Counted from the stretch's first letter, positions 1-8,535 are shown. The stretch is DNA of 9,019 nt from JASEHD01 sp964471945 (GCA_964471945.1 CAYYIJ010000086.1:1-9019); one strand, 5' to 3'. Notes: generated by a model from the sequence alone, not told the origin. A program made the numbers and translations.

Positions 1-53
1 AAAGGAAGCGTGATGAGGAAATATAACAGCATCACAAATTGTCGATATATCAT
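1..53 (-). CDS. Possible N-terminus of a third exported protein, cut by the window edge
   Basis: An ATG at 51-53 opens a frame that stays open to the window edge and reads MIYRQFVMLLYFLITLP. A basic residue followed by a hydrophobic run is what a Sec signal peptide looks like. It has the same orientation as the two large secreted-protein genes and lies 121 bp past the stop of the propeller protein, so it could continue the cluster. There is no clear Shine-Dalgarno sequence, and the frame is also open upstream of the ATG, so the start is a guess. Only 17 codons are visible and no function can be assigned. An alternative is non-coding DNA that happens to be open. Confidence 0.35.
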   Translation of the reverse strand, partial: MIYRQFVMLLYFLITLP

Positions 54-73
54 ACGAATTGTCTGACTAACGT

Positions 74-90
74 ACAAAACATTGTTTTGT
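74..90. repeat. Short perfect inverted repeat between genes
   Basis: ACAAAAC and GTTTTGT form a perfect 7-bp stem around a 3-nt loop. An outer pair, GTACAA (72-77) and TTGTAC (95-100), is also complementary and competes with it. It lies between the stop of the propeller gene and the possible next start. The stem is A/T-rich and no T-run follows on the minus strand, so it is a poor intrinsic terminator. It could be a weak terminator, a protein-binding site or chance in A/T-rich DNA. The rest of 54-174 shows nothing recognisable. Confidence 0.3.
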
Positions 91-174
91 TCTATTGTAC
101 TTAATATTTGTCTTTACTCGATAAGTTTTTCACCATACATCCGCGCTCCATTAATTGAATGTTTTTGGAGATAA

Positions 175-3100
175 TTACTTAATCAGCAACATCTTCTTAA
201 CTTGAACGAAATTTTTATCCTCTGATTGTGCCTGCATTCTATAAAAATATAGACCCGACCCTATATTGCCTTTAGTACCGAACATGTCAGCATTCACTTC
301 AACTGAATATGATCCAGCATCGTATAGTTCGTGCTCAATTATGGATCCAACTTTCTGACCTAATATATTATAAATCTGCAGCGAGATAAACGCATCCCTT
401 GGTAAATCAAATTCTATTCTTGTTGAAGGATTGAAAGGATTTGGATAATTTTGTCTGAGTGAAAATTCTGCTGGTATATTTTTAGTTTCGATTAGCGTTA
501 GAGTAATTCTTGTAATCGATGGATCGGTAATTATTATCGAGTTATTTGTTTTTTGGGGTAATCGTTTACCATTCGAATTATTTGTTATTACAAATGTTTC
601 CTCTGTGCTCTGGGTAATCTCCCAAGATATTGTAATCGGATAGGAAGACGATTGAATCATTATGGTCAGCGGTTCTGATTTATTTTGTAATAATTCGACC
701 ATGCGATTTGTCGAAAAGCGTGCATCGAACAATCCTTCAGGCGGCAGCGGAGGAAGTTCAAATCTGTCGATTGGGTAGGACGATTTTGGCGATTTGCCAA
801 AATGTAATGATTGTGTATTTCCCTTGTTATCCGTGATTAAGATATTATTTAATTGTTTAAGATACTCTTCTCGCTCTAATGTTGATGCTTTTCCAGCCAA
901 ACCCGTATTGTTAAGAATGAGCCGCCCGGATTGATTAACCTTTACCCAATATCCTTTAGCGGGACGGATTGTATCTATTGGAGCATAAGAACCGGAATAT
1001 CCGAAATATTCACTGCGAACAATATTATTCGGTTCTTGAACTATTGAAGTTGTCGAGACCGGTGAGCTAATAGAACCGATCATATTCCAACCTTCTTGAA
1101 CATTGTTGGTGCCGACTGTTAATGGGATACCTTCCAAAGGAACATTATTGACTGCAGGAAATTTTAACCAGTATCCCATACCGTGTGTAACTGTATTTGC
1201 TATGAAATAATTTTGATTATATCCGAATGCAAAAGAAATTGCATTTGGAAAAAGAGTTGTTTTTTTATTATCACCAAATAAGTCAATGGGAATGGATATC
1301 ATATTCCAACCCGGGTTGAAGGTGTAAAATGCCGATACTGTATATGCTACCTGAAATGTTGTGATAGCAGGATTAGTGATAACGTATGAATTTTGCGTTT
1401 TCATATTTATAGAAAATTGAGATCCCTCGGTAGCAGCATCGCGAAGGGTAAATGTCCCTAATGGTAATATCGTATTATTCCAGCGGAGAGTAAACGGATA
1501 ACCCCCTGCTCCCGGTTGGAGGGAACCCGTGAAAATAACTTTCGTATTTGTGAAGCTGATAATATCACGGATGTCTACCTTTGTCCCATTGGTTGGAGGT
1601 ATTAGCCAGCGGACATCAAATGTGCCCGCAGGCGGCTTTGGATTAAGTGTAATTTCTCCTAAACTTAGATCTATCCCGTCTGTAGCTCCGGGTATAGTAC
1701 CAAAGTAGAGTGTATCTGTTCTCGCTCCATTGTCGCGTATAATAAGAGTATCGATAAAGTGGAAAGGATGTTTCCATTTATAATCAGATCGTCCTAAAAA
1801 CCATTTTGAAAACCTTGTTACGGAATCAAGGTTAATCGCTACAAAGTCGCTATCGAGAAAGTCGGTAACACCCATATTAACAATAACGCTATTTGAATCT
1901 TTAAAAAGACCTAAATCATAAATTGGTATTGATGATTCGACAGTATCATATCGTAACGACATAAACGCACGGTAATTACTTCCACCAATCGGTGTTATAG
2001 AATAATAACGCTTGACAAATGCTGATTCTGGAAGTAATGGAGCAAGGGAGTTTGGATACACAGTCATGGAAATAGTGGCAGGAAGCGTGCCAGTCGGATA
2101 AAATTGTAAATATGTTGCAGGACTTTCAAATCGATATTGTGTGGTTGCGGCGGGTTTGATAGCACGTTTGACAGTTCCGGCTGAAATAATTCCACTTCCC
2201 TGAATTCCATGCCCGTCAGGATTCAAGATACTCAAAGTATCAACTGATCGCAAAGAAATGTTGGCAAAAGTTCTGAGAACATTTTTAATATTAATATTAT
2301 TAATCGATTGTACTATTGCACTATCACCTATGAAAAGATTAAAAAATGTTCCTCGTAATTGTCCTTTTTTCGTAATATTAACGGTCGATTGACCCGGGAT
2401 GAAATTTCCGGAATTGCCCATGGAAAAATTTCCACCGACAAGAAGTTCCAGCATCGAATTTGGTTCGATTAAGAGAGTCCCATCGATTCGGATATTTCCA
2501 CTGACGACAAGGTTAGCAAGCTCACTTCCAATTGTTAATTTTGTGTTAGCCGCTATGTACAATCCGCCAATGTTTACTTGCTGATTCAATGTTCGATACG
2601 ATGGTTTGTTTACAGTGAGAGGAATAATAACACTATCACCATTTTCTGGTACTCCGCTAGGGGTCCAATTTGCTGGTGAACTCCAAAGTGTATCGAACAA
2701 ACCGGTCCAAGTTCGTGTCGGTGAGGGTGATACGCTGGAAGTTAATATTGTTCCGCCATGCCCCGTCGTAAATAGAGAACCACCGCCCGTTCCAGATTTG
2801 ATTAGTTGAATTTCCCACAGTGTATTCTGAGTTCCGCTTTGTTGGAAATTCCAGCTAATCCCCGCATCAGTAGTTTTAATAATTTCACCATCATCCCCAG
2901 CCGCCCATCCAATATTCTTGGATAAAAATGTGGTACCATAAAAACTTGAAATACTGGTAACTTCTTGAGGAATCCAGTTTGTTCCTCCGTTAGTAGTGGC
3001 GACGATAGTCCCAAAATCACCTGTGGCATACGCTGTATTTTGATCAATAATATCAAGAGAGTAGAGTGTTTGATACGTATTGCTTATCTGAGGAATCCAT

Positions 3101-4542
3101 GTTTGTCCACCATTTGTTGTCTTCAGGATTTCACCCCCATAGCCAATTATCCATCCAATAGAACTATTGAAGAATTTAACTTTCAAGAGGGGATTATATA
3201 TGTTCGAGGTTTCAGGAAACCATGTAGTTCCGCCGTTAGTTGTTGCTAAAATAGTTCCAAAATCACCAACTGCCCAACCAGTTGATGCGTTTACAAAATA
3301 AATCGAATATAGTGAGAGTTCTTCTGTACGGCTGTTTTGTTTTAACCAGGAGTGCCCGCCATTAGTCGTCTTTAAAATAATCGCACTATCACCAACCACC
3401 CATGCGATGTTATCATTTGACATGAATACGCCGTATAAAAATAAAGACGGTGAAACTCCACTCGGATATTTAGTCCAAGCATTTCCACCGTTCGTTGTTC
3501 GGATGATAGTTCCTTCTTCTCCCACCGCTAAACCATTCGTTCCAGATGAAAAATGAATACCATAAAGAATATTTTTATTACCTGTTGAGATCGGGAACCA
3601 GTTGGTTCCTCCATTCGTCGTTTTAATAATCGTTCCAAAATCACCGATTGCCCAACCAACACTTGATGAAGCGAATCGTACAGCGTACAGATCATTATAG
3701 GTTTCACTGGATTGTATAGCCCATGTAAAACCTCCATCTGTAGTTGCAACGGTGGCGCCCCAACTGCCCACAGCCCAACCCCTCGAAGGAGTAATAAAAT
3801 GCATACTGTACAAACTGAAATCTGTGCTGCTCGATTGCGATTGCCAGGAATTACCGCCATCTGTGGATTTAATTAACATGCCAAATGATCCGACAGCATA
3901 TCCTACTGTTGGTGAAATAAACTGGATAGTGTAGAGATTTTGAGTTGTGCCACTTGTTTTCAATTCCCATGTTGTGCCGCCGTTTGTTGTTGCAAGAATT
4001 TTACCGCTCGTTCCAACTATCCATCCTAAATTAGAATTATAAAAATAAATGTTATAAAGAATTGAACTAGTTATTGGTGTCGAATAAATCCAATTTGTTC
4101 CACCATTAGTCGTTTTATAAATTGTCCCTTGAGCCCCAACGATAAATCCGATTGATGGTGAAATAAAATGAATACCAAAAAGATCATTTGTTGTAGGGCT
4201 AGGGTGGTTGGACCAAGTTGTTCCCGCATCAGTGGTCTTCAAAATTTTTCCCCCCTCACCGATTGCCCAACCGATCGTACTTGTAGTAAACTGTGTGGCA
4301 TACAAAGGCTCAATAATACTTCCTGCATTCTTCGTAACTTGCCAAATTTGTCCGCCATTAGTAGATTTCATGATAGTTCCATAATCACCAACACAGAAAA
4401 CAGTATCCTGATTAATGGACCAAATGCTATTTAAAATATTTCCTTGTGGCAGTGGATTAACCCATTGCCAAGATGTTTGCTGCGTATATAATGCAGAAGT
4501 ATATATACCACAAATTATTATGTAGAAAAGTAGTCGTCGCAT
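175..4542 (-). CDS. Secreted 14-repeat Ycf48/BNR-like propeller protein with T9SS sorting domain
   Basis: This 1455-residue protein is probably exported and anchored or released by the type IX secretion system. Residues 1-20 are a signal peptide (MRRLL, then a hydrophobic run). Residues about 34-610 hold fourteen units of about 41 residues with the motif G-x-x-G-T-I-x-K-T-T-N-G-G-x-x-W, the Ycf48/BNR-like beta-propeller signature; the last unit is degenerate. Residues about 611-925 start with WSSPANWTPSGVPENGDSV and continue as G/N/I-rich strands, resembling the beta-helix or G8-like regions of other T9SS cargo. Residues about 929-1350 are a beta module, a GWNMISIPI/GYWLKF module, and a second beta module. 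Residues 1358-1455 are a type A sorting domain (NYPNPFNPST at 1365-1374, ending KKMLLIK). The start is supported by AAGGA seven bases upstream. Propellers of this kind often bind protein or glycan, but no ligand or enzyme activity can be read here. Likely co-transcribed with the upstream carboxypeptidase gene. Confidence 0.9.
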   Translation of the reverse strand: MRRLLFYIIICGIYTSALYTQQTSWQWVNPLPQGNILNSIWSINQDTVFCVGDYGTIMKSTNGGQIWQVTKNAGSIIEPLYATQFTTSTIGWAIGEGGKILKTTDAGTTWSNHPSPTTNDLFGIHFISPSIGFIVGAQGTIYKTTNGGTNWIYSTPITSSILYNIYFYNSNLGWIVGTSGKILATTNGGTTWELKTSGTTQNLYTIQFISPTVGYAVGSFGMLIKSTDGGNSWQSQSSSTDFSLYSMHFITPSRGWAVGSWGATVATTDGGFTWAIQSSETYNDLYAVRFASSSVGWAIGDFGTIIKTTNGGTNWFPISTGNKNILYGIHFSSGTNGLAVGEEGTIIRTTNGGNAWTKYPSGVSPSLFLYGVFMSNDNIAWVVGDSAIILKTTNGGHSWLKQNSRTEELSLYSIYFVNASTGWAVGDFGTILATTNGGTTWFPETSNIYNPLLKVKFFNSSIGWIIGYGGEILKTTNGGQTWIPQISNTYQTLYSLDIIDQNTAYATGDFGTIVATTNGGTNWIPQEVTSISSFYGTTFLSKNIGWAAGDDGEIIKTTDAGISWNFQQSGTQNTLWEIQLIKSGTGGGSLFTTGHGGTILTSSVSPSPTRTWTGLFDTLWSSPANWTPSGVPENGDSVIIPLTVNKPSYRTLNQQVNIGGLYIAANTKLTIGSELANLVVSGNIRIDGTLLIEPNSMLELLVGGNFSMGNSGNFIPGQSTVNITKKGQLRGTFFNLFIGDSAIVQSINNINIKNVLRTFANISLRSVDTLSILNPDGHGIQGSGIISAGTVKRAIKPAATTQYRFESPATYLQFYPTGTLPATISMTVYPNSLAPLLPESAFVKRYYSITPIGGSNYRAFMSLRYDTVESSIPIYDLGLFKDSNSVIVNMGVTDFLDSDFVAINLDSVTRFSKWFLGRSDYKWKHPFHFIDTLIIRDNGARTDTLYFGTIPGATDGIDLSLGEITLNPKPPAGTFDVRWLIPPTNGTKVDIRDIISFTNTKVIFTGSLQPGAGGYPFTLRWNNTILPLGTFTLRDAATEGSQFSINMKTQNSYVITNPAITTFQVAYTVSAFYTFNPGWNMISIPIDLFGDNKKTTLFPNAISFAFGYNQNYFIANTVTHGMGYWLKFPAVNNVPLEGIPLTVGTNNVQEGWNMIGSISSPVSTTSIVQEPNNIVRSEYFGYSGSYAPIDTIRPAKGYWVKVNQSGRLILNNTGLAGKASTLEREEYLKQLNNILITDNKGNTQSLHFGKSPKSSYPIDRFELPPLPPEGLFDARFSTNRMVELLQNKSEPLTIMIQSSSYPITISWEITQSTEETFVITNNSNGKRLPQKTNNSIIITDPSITRITLTLIETKNIPAEFSLRQNYPNPFNPSTRIEFDLPRDAFISLQIYNILGQKVGSIIEHELYDAGSYSVEVNADMFGTKGNIGSGLYFYRMQAQSEDKNFVQVKKMLLIK
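178..1758 (-). other. C-terminal cassette of the propeller protein (module A, GWN module, module A', sorting domain)
   Basis: This part encodes residues 929-1455. Module A (929-1068) has DNGARTDTLYFG, PGATDGID, PPAGTFDVRW, QPGAGGYPFTLRWN and ITNPAI. The middle module (about 1076-1210) has GWNMISIP, GYWLKF, GWNMIGS and PAKGYWVKV. Module A' (about 1232-1350) repeats the plan of A with TDNKGNTQSLHFG, ELPPLPPEGLFDARF, YPITISW and IITDPSI. The sorting domain follows. The carboxypeptidase carries the same order of modules. I know of no family name for A; similar stretches occur, from memory, in T9SS proteins of Ignavibacteria and Chlorobi-like bacteria. Its role is probably structural spacing or surface attachment, which is inference. 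Confidence 0.7.
2713..4443 (-). repeat. Tandem coding repeats, about 123 bp each (14 Ycf48/BNR-like units)
   Basis: These are in-frame repeats of about 41 codons inside the propeller gene. The motif G-x-x-G begins near residues 52, 95, 137, 177, 218, 259, 300, 341, 384, 426, 467, 508, 549 and 594. Spacing is therefore 40-45 residues throughout. Thirteen units keep the (T/S)T(N/D)(G/A)GxxW signature, while the last (GHGGTILTSS) has lost the Asn-Gly-Gly-Trp part. Units are diverged at both DNA and protein level, so this is not recent amplification. Fourteen units would fit two seven-bladed propellers, which is inference. Confidence 0.85.
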
Positions 4543-4549
4543 GGTGGTG

Positions 4550-4554
4550 TCCTT
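4550..4554 (-). promoter_or_regulatory. Ribosome binding site of the propeller gene
   Basis: AAGGA on the minus strand stands seven bases before the ATG at 4540-4542. It falls within the 19-bp gap after the carboxypeptidase stop, so the second gene can re-initiate from a shared transcript. By contrast, the first gene of the pair has no visible Shine-Dalgarno sequence. Confidence 0.6.
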
Positions 4555-4561
4555 GAGTTTA

Positions 4562-7500
4562 TTATCTGATGATTATCATTTTCCTTTGTAAATAAACAGT
4601 TCGTTCATCTTCTATTGATTTTACTAATAATTGGTAGAAAAAAAGCCCCGATGGCAACATGCTTCCATCAATATTTGTGGAGTATCGACCTCCGTCATAA
4701 TATATATTTGTTAATATTGAGGAAACTTCTTGGCCAAGTGTGTTAAATATTTTTAGAGTAACAAGCGATGGGGTTGGTAAATCGAAACTAATTGTAGTCG
4801 CTGGATTAAACGGGTTAGGATAATTCTGGTGTAGAGCAAAATCTCTCGGAATAATTTCAGAGGGTCGAGTTCTCAGAACAAGAGATTTGATGCTTGGATC
4901 AGTAATTATCATCGCGCCCTTCATAGTAAGGGATTGAACCCCAGATTCTTCATTGCCACTCGCAATTACTAACTCGTATGTAGTGTTATCTTTCTTCAAT
5001 TTATTCCATTCTATTGTAATTGGATAAATGGATGATTGAATTTGAATTTTTATCTCATTTGAAGCGTCTGCTGAGTTAAAGATATGAATATTCCGTTGTG
5101 ATTCAAAACGAACATCGAAGGCATTACCTATCGGCAGAGGTGGTAACTCGTTCGTTTCCAGGACAGCAGCGTCCAATTCATGATTTTTATCGAAAAAGAG
5201 TGTCGCTTTTCGCCCTCCTCCATTTGAAATTGTAATAGTATTGTAAGAATTCGTTTTATGAACTGTTAGATCTTTGCGTGCGACTGAACCAGATGCAGGG
5301 TAAGTTGAATAACTAAGCTGACGAGGGCCTTTCATCCAGAAGCCCTCACCTGGTGCTAAAGTAGTTGGTTCAATATAAGTTCCTTGATAAACAAATGGCT
5401 TACATGGCGGTGGGTCGCATTGCATTTGATTCACTTGTGTAGCATAACTTAAGCCGGCTATTAATGCCCAAGTTGGGGGAATTTGTATTGTGCTTCGAAC
5501 TATCGGTGTGCCAATGAATGTAATCGTATCATCTGAAATAAATTTTAACCAATATGATTGTTGGTATTCAAGTGTGTCTGTAATAACATAACTTCCTTGG
5601 AATGCGAATGCTGCTGATTTAGATTGAGGATATAAAAAGCTCCTCGCTCGATTATCGGCAATTACTGGTACTGATAATATATTCCATCCATTTTCTATGA
5701 TTTGTTCTAATGTATCTTCAAGCGTGTGTGTTATTTCAACAGAATGGATTGACGGATTACTGATTACCAGAATGGTATCTGTCCACAAGTTGATGTTAAT
5801 CAATGTTCCACGAGTTAAACCATCACGTAATTTCCAGCCGCCATCAAGAAATTTTGCTGGATTCCATTTCAATGTGATTGGGTATCCACCTGCTCCTGGT
5901 TGAAATTCGGCAGTGAACGTATTTGAATTATTTTCCGAAGATAATGTCTCTTTCATATCGATCTTCAATCCCTCAGTGCTGTTAATAAGCCAGCGTGCAT
6001 CAAATGTTCCGGGCGATGGTTTGGATTGTAATTCGTACTCGCCTATGAATTCGTCAATTCCATCCGTTGCACCAGGAGTTTCACCAAATATCAAGATATC
6101 TGATTCTCCGCCGTTATCGGTGATAGTTAATTCCGAATACTGAGCGATGTTTAGGTAAGCAAGCACACGGATATCGTCGAGATACCAGCCATCTCGATTA
6201 TCGGTTCCATCGCTCGAAAGACGAAAACGCAGCAATAATTGATTACCAATAAAAGGTGATAAGTCGATTTCCTCTTCAACCCAATCTAACCCTGGGGTAT
6301 AGCCATCATATCCCCAAGTACCAGCGAGTTGTACACCTCGTGTAGAGCCAACATGTGAAAGTTCACTCCTTAAAGATATCCAATTGGTACCGCCATTTGT
6401 TGAGACTTCTATTCTCCCAAAATCATAAGAGGGCTCGATTGCCCATTTCGTCCAATAGCGGAGAATGCAATAGTTATACTCGGTCAAATTTAGAGTTGAA
6501 GCAAGTGTGAGAAGAGCGTTCGCATTCGATGTATAGTTTCCTGTTGGACTGTCCGTAAAAGAAAATGGAGGTGTATGTGCATTAGTTGTTGTATTCCAAC
6601 CGCCTGATGCAATCCAATTTCCAATTCCATTCGATGCACTGTCCGCCAATAAAACGATTGGTTTTCCTATAAAAATTGCAATAGTGTCAAAATTTTTATA
6701 ACCGGTTTGATCTGTGATTTCAAAAAATATATTTACTCGCGAACCAGTCTGACTGCTTAATCCGATTGTACCGGAAAATGATACAATTGTATCCGTTCGT
6801 GCAGGTAAGTTATCTAGTGTAACTTTATCAGGTGAAAAAATAATATTGGGTGATGATGAAGAAATCATGATCTCTAGGTCTGAAGCGTCGCCAAGTCCTT
6901 TATTCCACAAAGTGGAATTTAGTATGAATTGTTCACCCGCTTCGAGATAGCCATCGCCTTTTCCATCTATGATTTCGTTATGCTTTATTGTTGTGTATTG
7001 ACCAGCGACATAAGAAAAATAAATATTTGCATTCAAATTTTCGATAGCAAGTGGAAAAATTTGATTTGAAGGTGGCCAGAATGAAGGTCCCACTTCAGGT
7101 GTCATAGCAAACGTTTGAGGTTTTGAATGATCGCCATACATGAAATCATCAGAATTACCGCGTGTAGAATAGTTTACAGTTTGGAGGTCTGTTCCCGTTG
7201 CGTATCTATTGATCCCAACCATGTCGAATGCAAACTCACGATAAATAAGTGAATCAGCACTCTCAGCAGATAAGTATCCCCATGGATAAATTAGGAGATT
7301 ACCAAATGTGTGATAATTGAAACATGTTTTTACATTATTATCATATAAAAATTGCTGTATGGTAGTTACCTCTGGCTCGGAAAATGGAGCTATCCCACGA
7401 TATGTGTCACTTGCCGGATTAGTACTCGATCCCCCGTTCGGTGAGTCCCACATATAATATGGTCCATAGTTACGGTTGAGGTCAACTCCGTAAGAACCAC

Positions 7501-8227
7501 CAACATTAGCACGGCGATTCTTCCTCCACATCCCGCCACCATTTGGATAATTCATTTGGTTAAACACATAACCGTCAGGGTTCACGACTGGTATGAACCA
7601 CATCTGTCGATTGTTCACGAGATATGTCGCGGTTGGATCGATACCATAATTTTCTAACAGCCACCACATATAATAGATAACTGTCATCATACCTTGCGGC
7701 TCTCGAGCATGTGTGAGTGCGGTGTATAAAGCTTCCGGTTCATCTATTTCATAATCATTGGGATTGTCCGATATTTTTGAAATCCAAATTGCTCGTCCTT
7801 GAATCGAAGTTCCGATACTCTCTTTTGCCGTTATGATGTTTGGGTAAAGAAGTTTCATTGAATCGAGTTGTGATTTTACTTCTACATAAGTATAGTATCC
7901 CCCCATGCTGCCATATCCAAAGCCAAGTGCATCTACAGGAAATTTGGATAAGCTTTGCTGGTTGATCTCACTGAGATCATCGTGTACGATATTATATGCA
8001 ATCCCTTGTAAATTTAATTGCTGAAGCTCGTGCTGGCTTACAACGAATTCCATCCATCCACCGATCTTTCCTGAAGATCCTTCATAGTCGATGCCGCTGC
8101 TCCATATCTTGTTTAGAGCGGTCTTATCAGGTACAAAGATTTTAATTTGTGAATATTTTCCTTGTGATTCGGCTGTAAGAGGAGATATAGCGATTAAGAT
8201 TGCTATGATAATTGTGAGTGATTTCAT
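4562..8227 (-). CDS. Secreted zinc carboxypeptidase (peptidase family M14) with T9SS sorting domain
   Basis: This 1221-residue protein should remove C-terminal amino acids from peptides outside the cell, using one zinc ion. Residues 1-20 are a signal peptide. Residues about 25-90 resemble an M14 propeptide. The catalytic domain spans about 108-412 and is complete by comparison with carboxypeptidases A and T: zinc ligands H173, E176 (THAREP) and H306 (NYHTFG), substrate-binding R235 (WRKNR), N251-R252 (DLNRNYG), Y353 (before GNSDD) and general base E378 (TPEVGP). Residues about 415-520 look like an Ig-like or CARDB-like domain (DGKGDGYLEAGE). Residues about 522-690 form a jelly-roll like those of immune-inhibitor-A/MAM-type proteins (VSTNGGTNW, DGWYLDDIRV). 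Residues about 698-1120 are the A, GWN, A' modules, and 1128-1221 a type A sorting domain (NYPNPFNP at 1135-1142). Classical M14 enzymes are 300-450 residues, so most of this length is accessory. Exact side-chain preference cannot be read. It is first in a likely operon with the propeller gene. The ATG at 8225-8227 gives a proper signal peptide, but no Shine-Dalgarno is seen. Confidence 0.93.
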   Translation of the reverse strand: MKSLTIIIAILIAISPLTAESQGKYSQIKIFVPDKTALNKIWSSGIDYEGSSGKIGGWMEFVVSQHELQQLNLQGIAYNIVHDDLSEINQQSLSKFPVDALGFGYGSMGGYYTYVEVKSQLDSMKLLYPNIITAKESIGTSIQGRAIWISKISDNPNDYEIDEPEALYTALTHAREPQGMMTVIYYMWWLLENYGIDPTATYLVNNRQMWFIPVVNPDGYVFNQMNYPNGGGMWRKNRRANVGGSYGVDLNRNYGPYYMWDSPNGGSSTNPASDTYRGIAPFSEPEVTTIQQFLYDNNVKTCFNYHTFGNLLIYPWGYLSAESADSLIYREFAFDMVGINRYATGTDLQTVNYSTRGNSDDFMYGDHSKPQTFAMTPEVGPSFWPPSNQIFPLAIENLNANIYFSYVAGQYTTIKHNEIIDGKGDGYLEAGEQFILNSTLWNKGLGDASDLEIMISSSSPNIIFSPDKVTLDNLPARTDTIVSFSGTIGLSSQTGSRVNIFFEITDQTGYKNFDTIAIFIGKPIVLLADSASNGIGNWIASGGWNTTTNAHTPPFSFTDSPTGNYTSNANALLTLASTLNLTEYNYCILRYWTKWAIEPSYDFGRIEVSTNGGTNWISLRSELSHVGSTRGVQLAGTWGYDGYTPGLDWVEEEIDLSPFIGNQLLLRFRLSSDGTDNRDGWYLDDIRVLAYLNIAQYSELTITDNGGESDILIFGETPGATDGIDEFIGEYELQSKPSPGTFDARWLINSTEGLKIDMKETLSSENNSNTFTAEFQPGAGGYPITLKWNPAKFLDGGWKLRDGLTRGTLININLWTDTILVISNPSIHSVEITHTLEDTLEQIIENGWNILSVPVIADNRARSFLYPQSKSAAFAFQGSYVITDTLEYQQSYWLKFISDDTITFIGTPIVRSTIQIPPTWALIAGLSYATQVNQMQCDPPPCKPFVYQGTYIEPTTLAPGEGFWMKGPRQLSYSTYPASGSVARKDLTVHKTNSYNTITISNGGGRKATLFFDKNHELDAAVLETNELPPLPIGNAFDVRFESQRNIHIFNSADASNEIKIQIQSSIYPITIEWNKLKKDNTTYELVIASGNEESGVQSLTMKGAMIITDPSIKSLVLRTRPSEIIPRDFALHQNYPNPFNPATTISFDLPTPSLVTLKIFNTLGQEVSSILTNIYYDGGRYSTNIDGSMLPSGLFFYQLLVKSIEDERTVYLQRKMIIIR
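4565..6136 (-). other. C-terminal cassette of the carboxypeptidase (module A, GWN module, module A', sorting domain)
   Basis: This part encodes residues 698-1221. Module A (698-830) has TDNGGESDILIFG, PGATDGID, SPGTFDARW, QPGAGGYPITLKWN and ISNPSI. The middle module (about 846-970) has GWNILSVPV, SYWLKF, TWALIAG and GEGFWMKG. Module A' (about 994-1120) has SNGGGRKATLFF, ELPPLP, AFDVRF, YPITIEWN and IITDPSI. The sorting domain closes with LPSGLFFYQLL and KMIIIR. The order and key motifs match the downstream propeller protein, although overall identity is moderate, which suggests an old shared origin. A CDPPPC pair of cysteines at 937-942 in the middle module has no counterpart in the propeller protein. 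Confidence 0.7.
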
Positions 8228-8270
8228 AAAATGTTATTGGATATGTTAGATTTTAAATATGGTTTAATTA

Positions 8271-8299
8271 AATATAGAAATTGTATTGATAAATCTCAA
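8271..8299 (-). promoter_or_regulatory. Sigma70-like promoter for the carboxypeptidase-propeller operon
   Basis: On the minus strand TTGAGA (8294-8299) and TATATT (8271-8276) are separated by exactly 17 bases. Transcription would start near 8264, leaving a leader of about 37 bases before the ATG at 8227. It is the only convincing promoter upstream of the two large genes, and no promoter is evident in the 19 bp between them. The surrounding DNA is very A/T-rich, which makes chance matches easier. Confidence 0.5.
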
Positions 8300-8535
8300 G
8301 GGTTTTATTAAAAAGTCGATATATTAAACTTTTAAAGCACATTTTTATTGTTTTTTTGAGTGTGGATTATGATCACCGTAAAAGTTACCTGTATATATGG
8401 TTTACTCGGTCGGTTTATACTTGTCGCTTCAAGTCGATAGAAATAAACACCATTTCCAATCCCGCTTTGCCGGGTATCCCACTCAACTGACTCGTAGCTT
8501 GAAAATTGAAGAGACTTCTGAAAAATAAGATAAAA

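Noticed and set aside
1..66. Plus-strand frame ending in TGA at 64-66, as the tail of a gene entering from the left
   Set aside because: It is only 21 codons, shows no recognisable composition or motif, and no terminator follows. The minus-strand signal-peptide frame is a somewhat better reading.
74..90. Intrinsic terminator for the operon
   Set aside because: The stem is perfect but A/T-rich, and no T-run follows on the minus strand. It is listed only as an inverted repeat.
2713..4443. CRISPR array or simple DNA tandem repeat
   Set aside because: The 123-bp periodicity is that of diverged in-frame protein repeats. There are no identical short repeats with unique spacers.
175..4542. Naming the repeat protein Ycf48 / photosystem II stability factor
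   Set aside because: Only the propeller repeat signature is shared. The protein is four times longer, carries a T9SS tag, and there is no photosynthetic context.
175..4542. Lipoprotein signal with Cys11 in the propeller protein
   Set aside because: The residues before the cysteine (FYIIIC) do not match a lipobox, and the hydrophobic stretch continues past it, so an ordinary Sec signal peptide fits better.
2399..6143. Plus-strand and alternative minus-strand open frames of 60-110 codons inside the two large genes
   Set aside because: They overlap well-supported coding sequence with clear domains, have no recognisable protein content, and are out-of-frame shadows.
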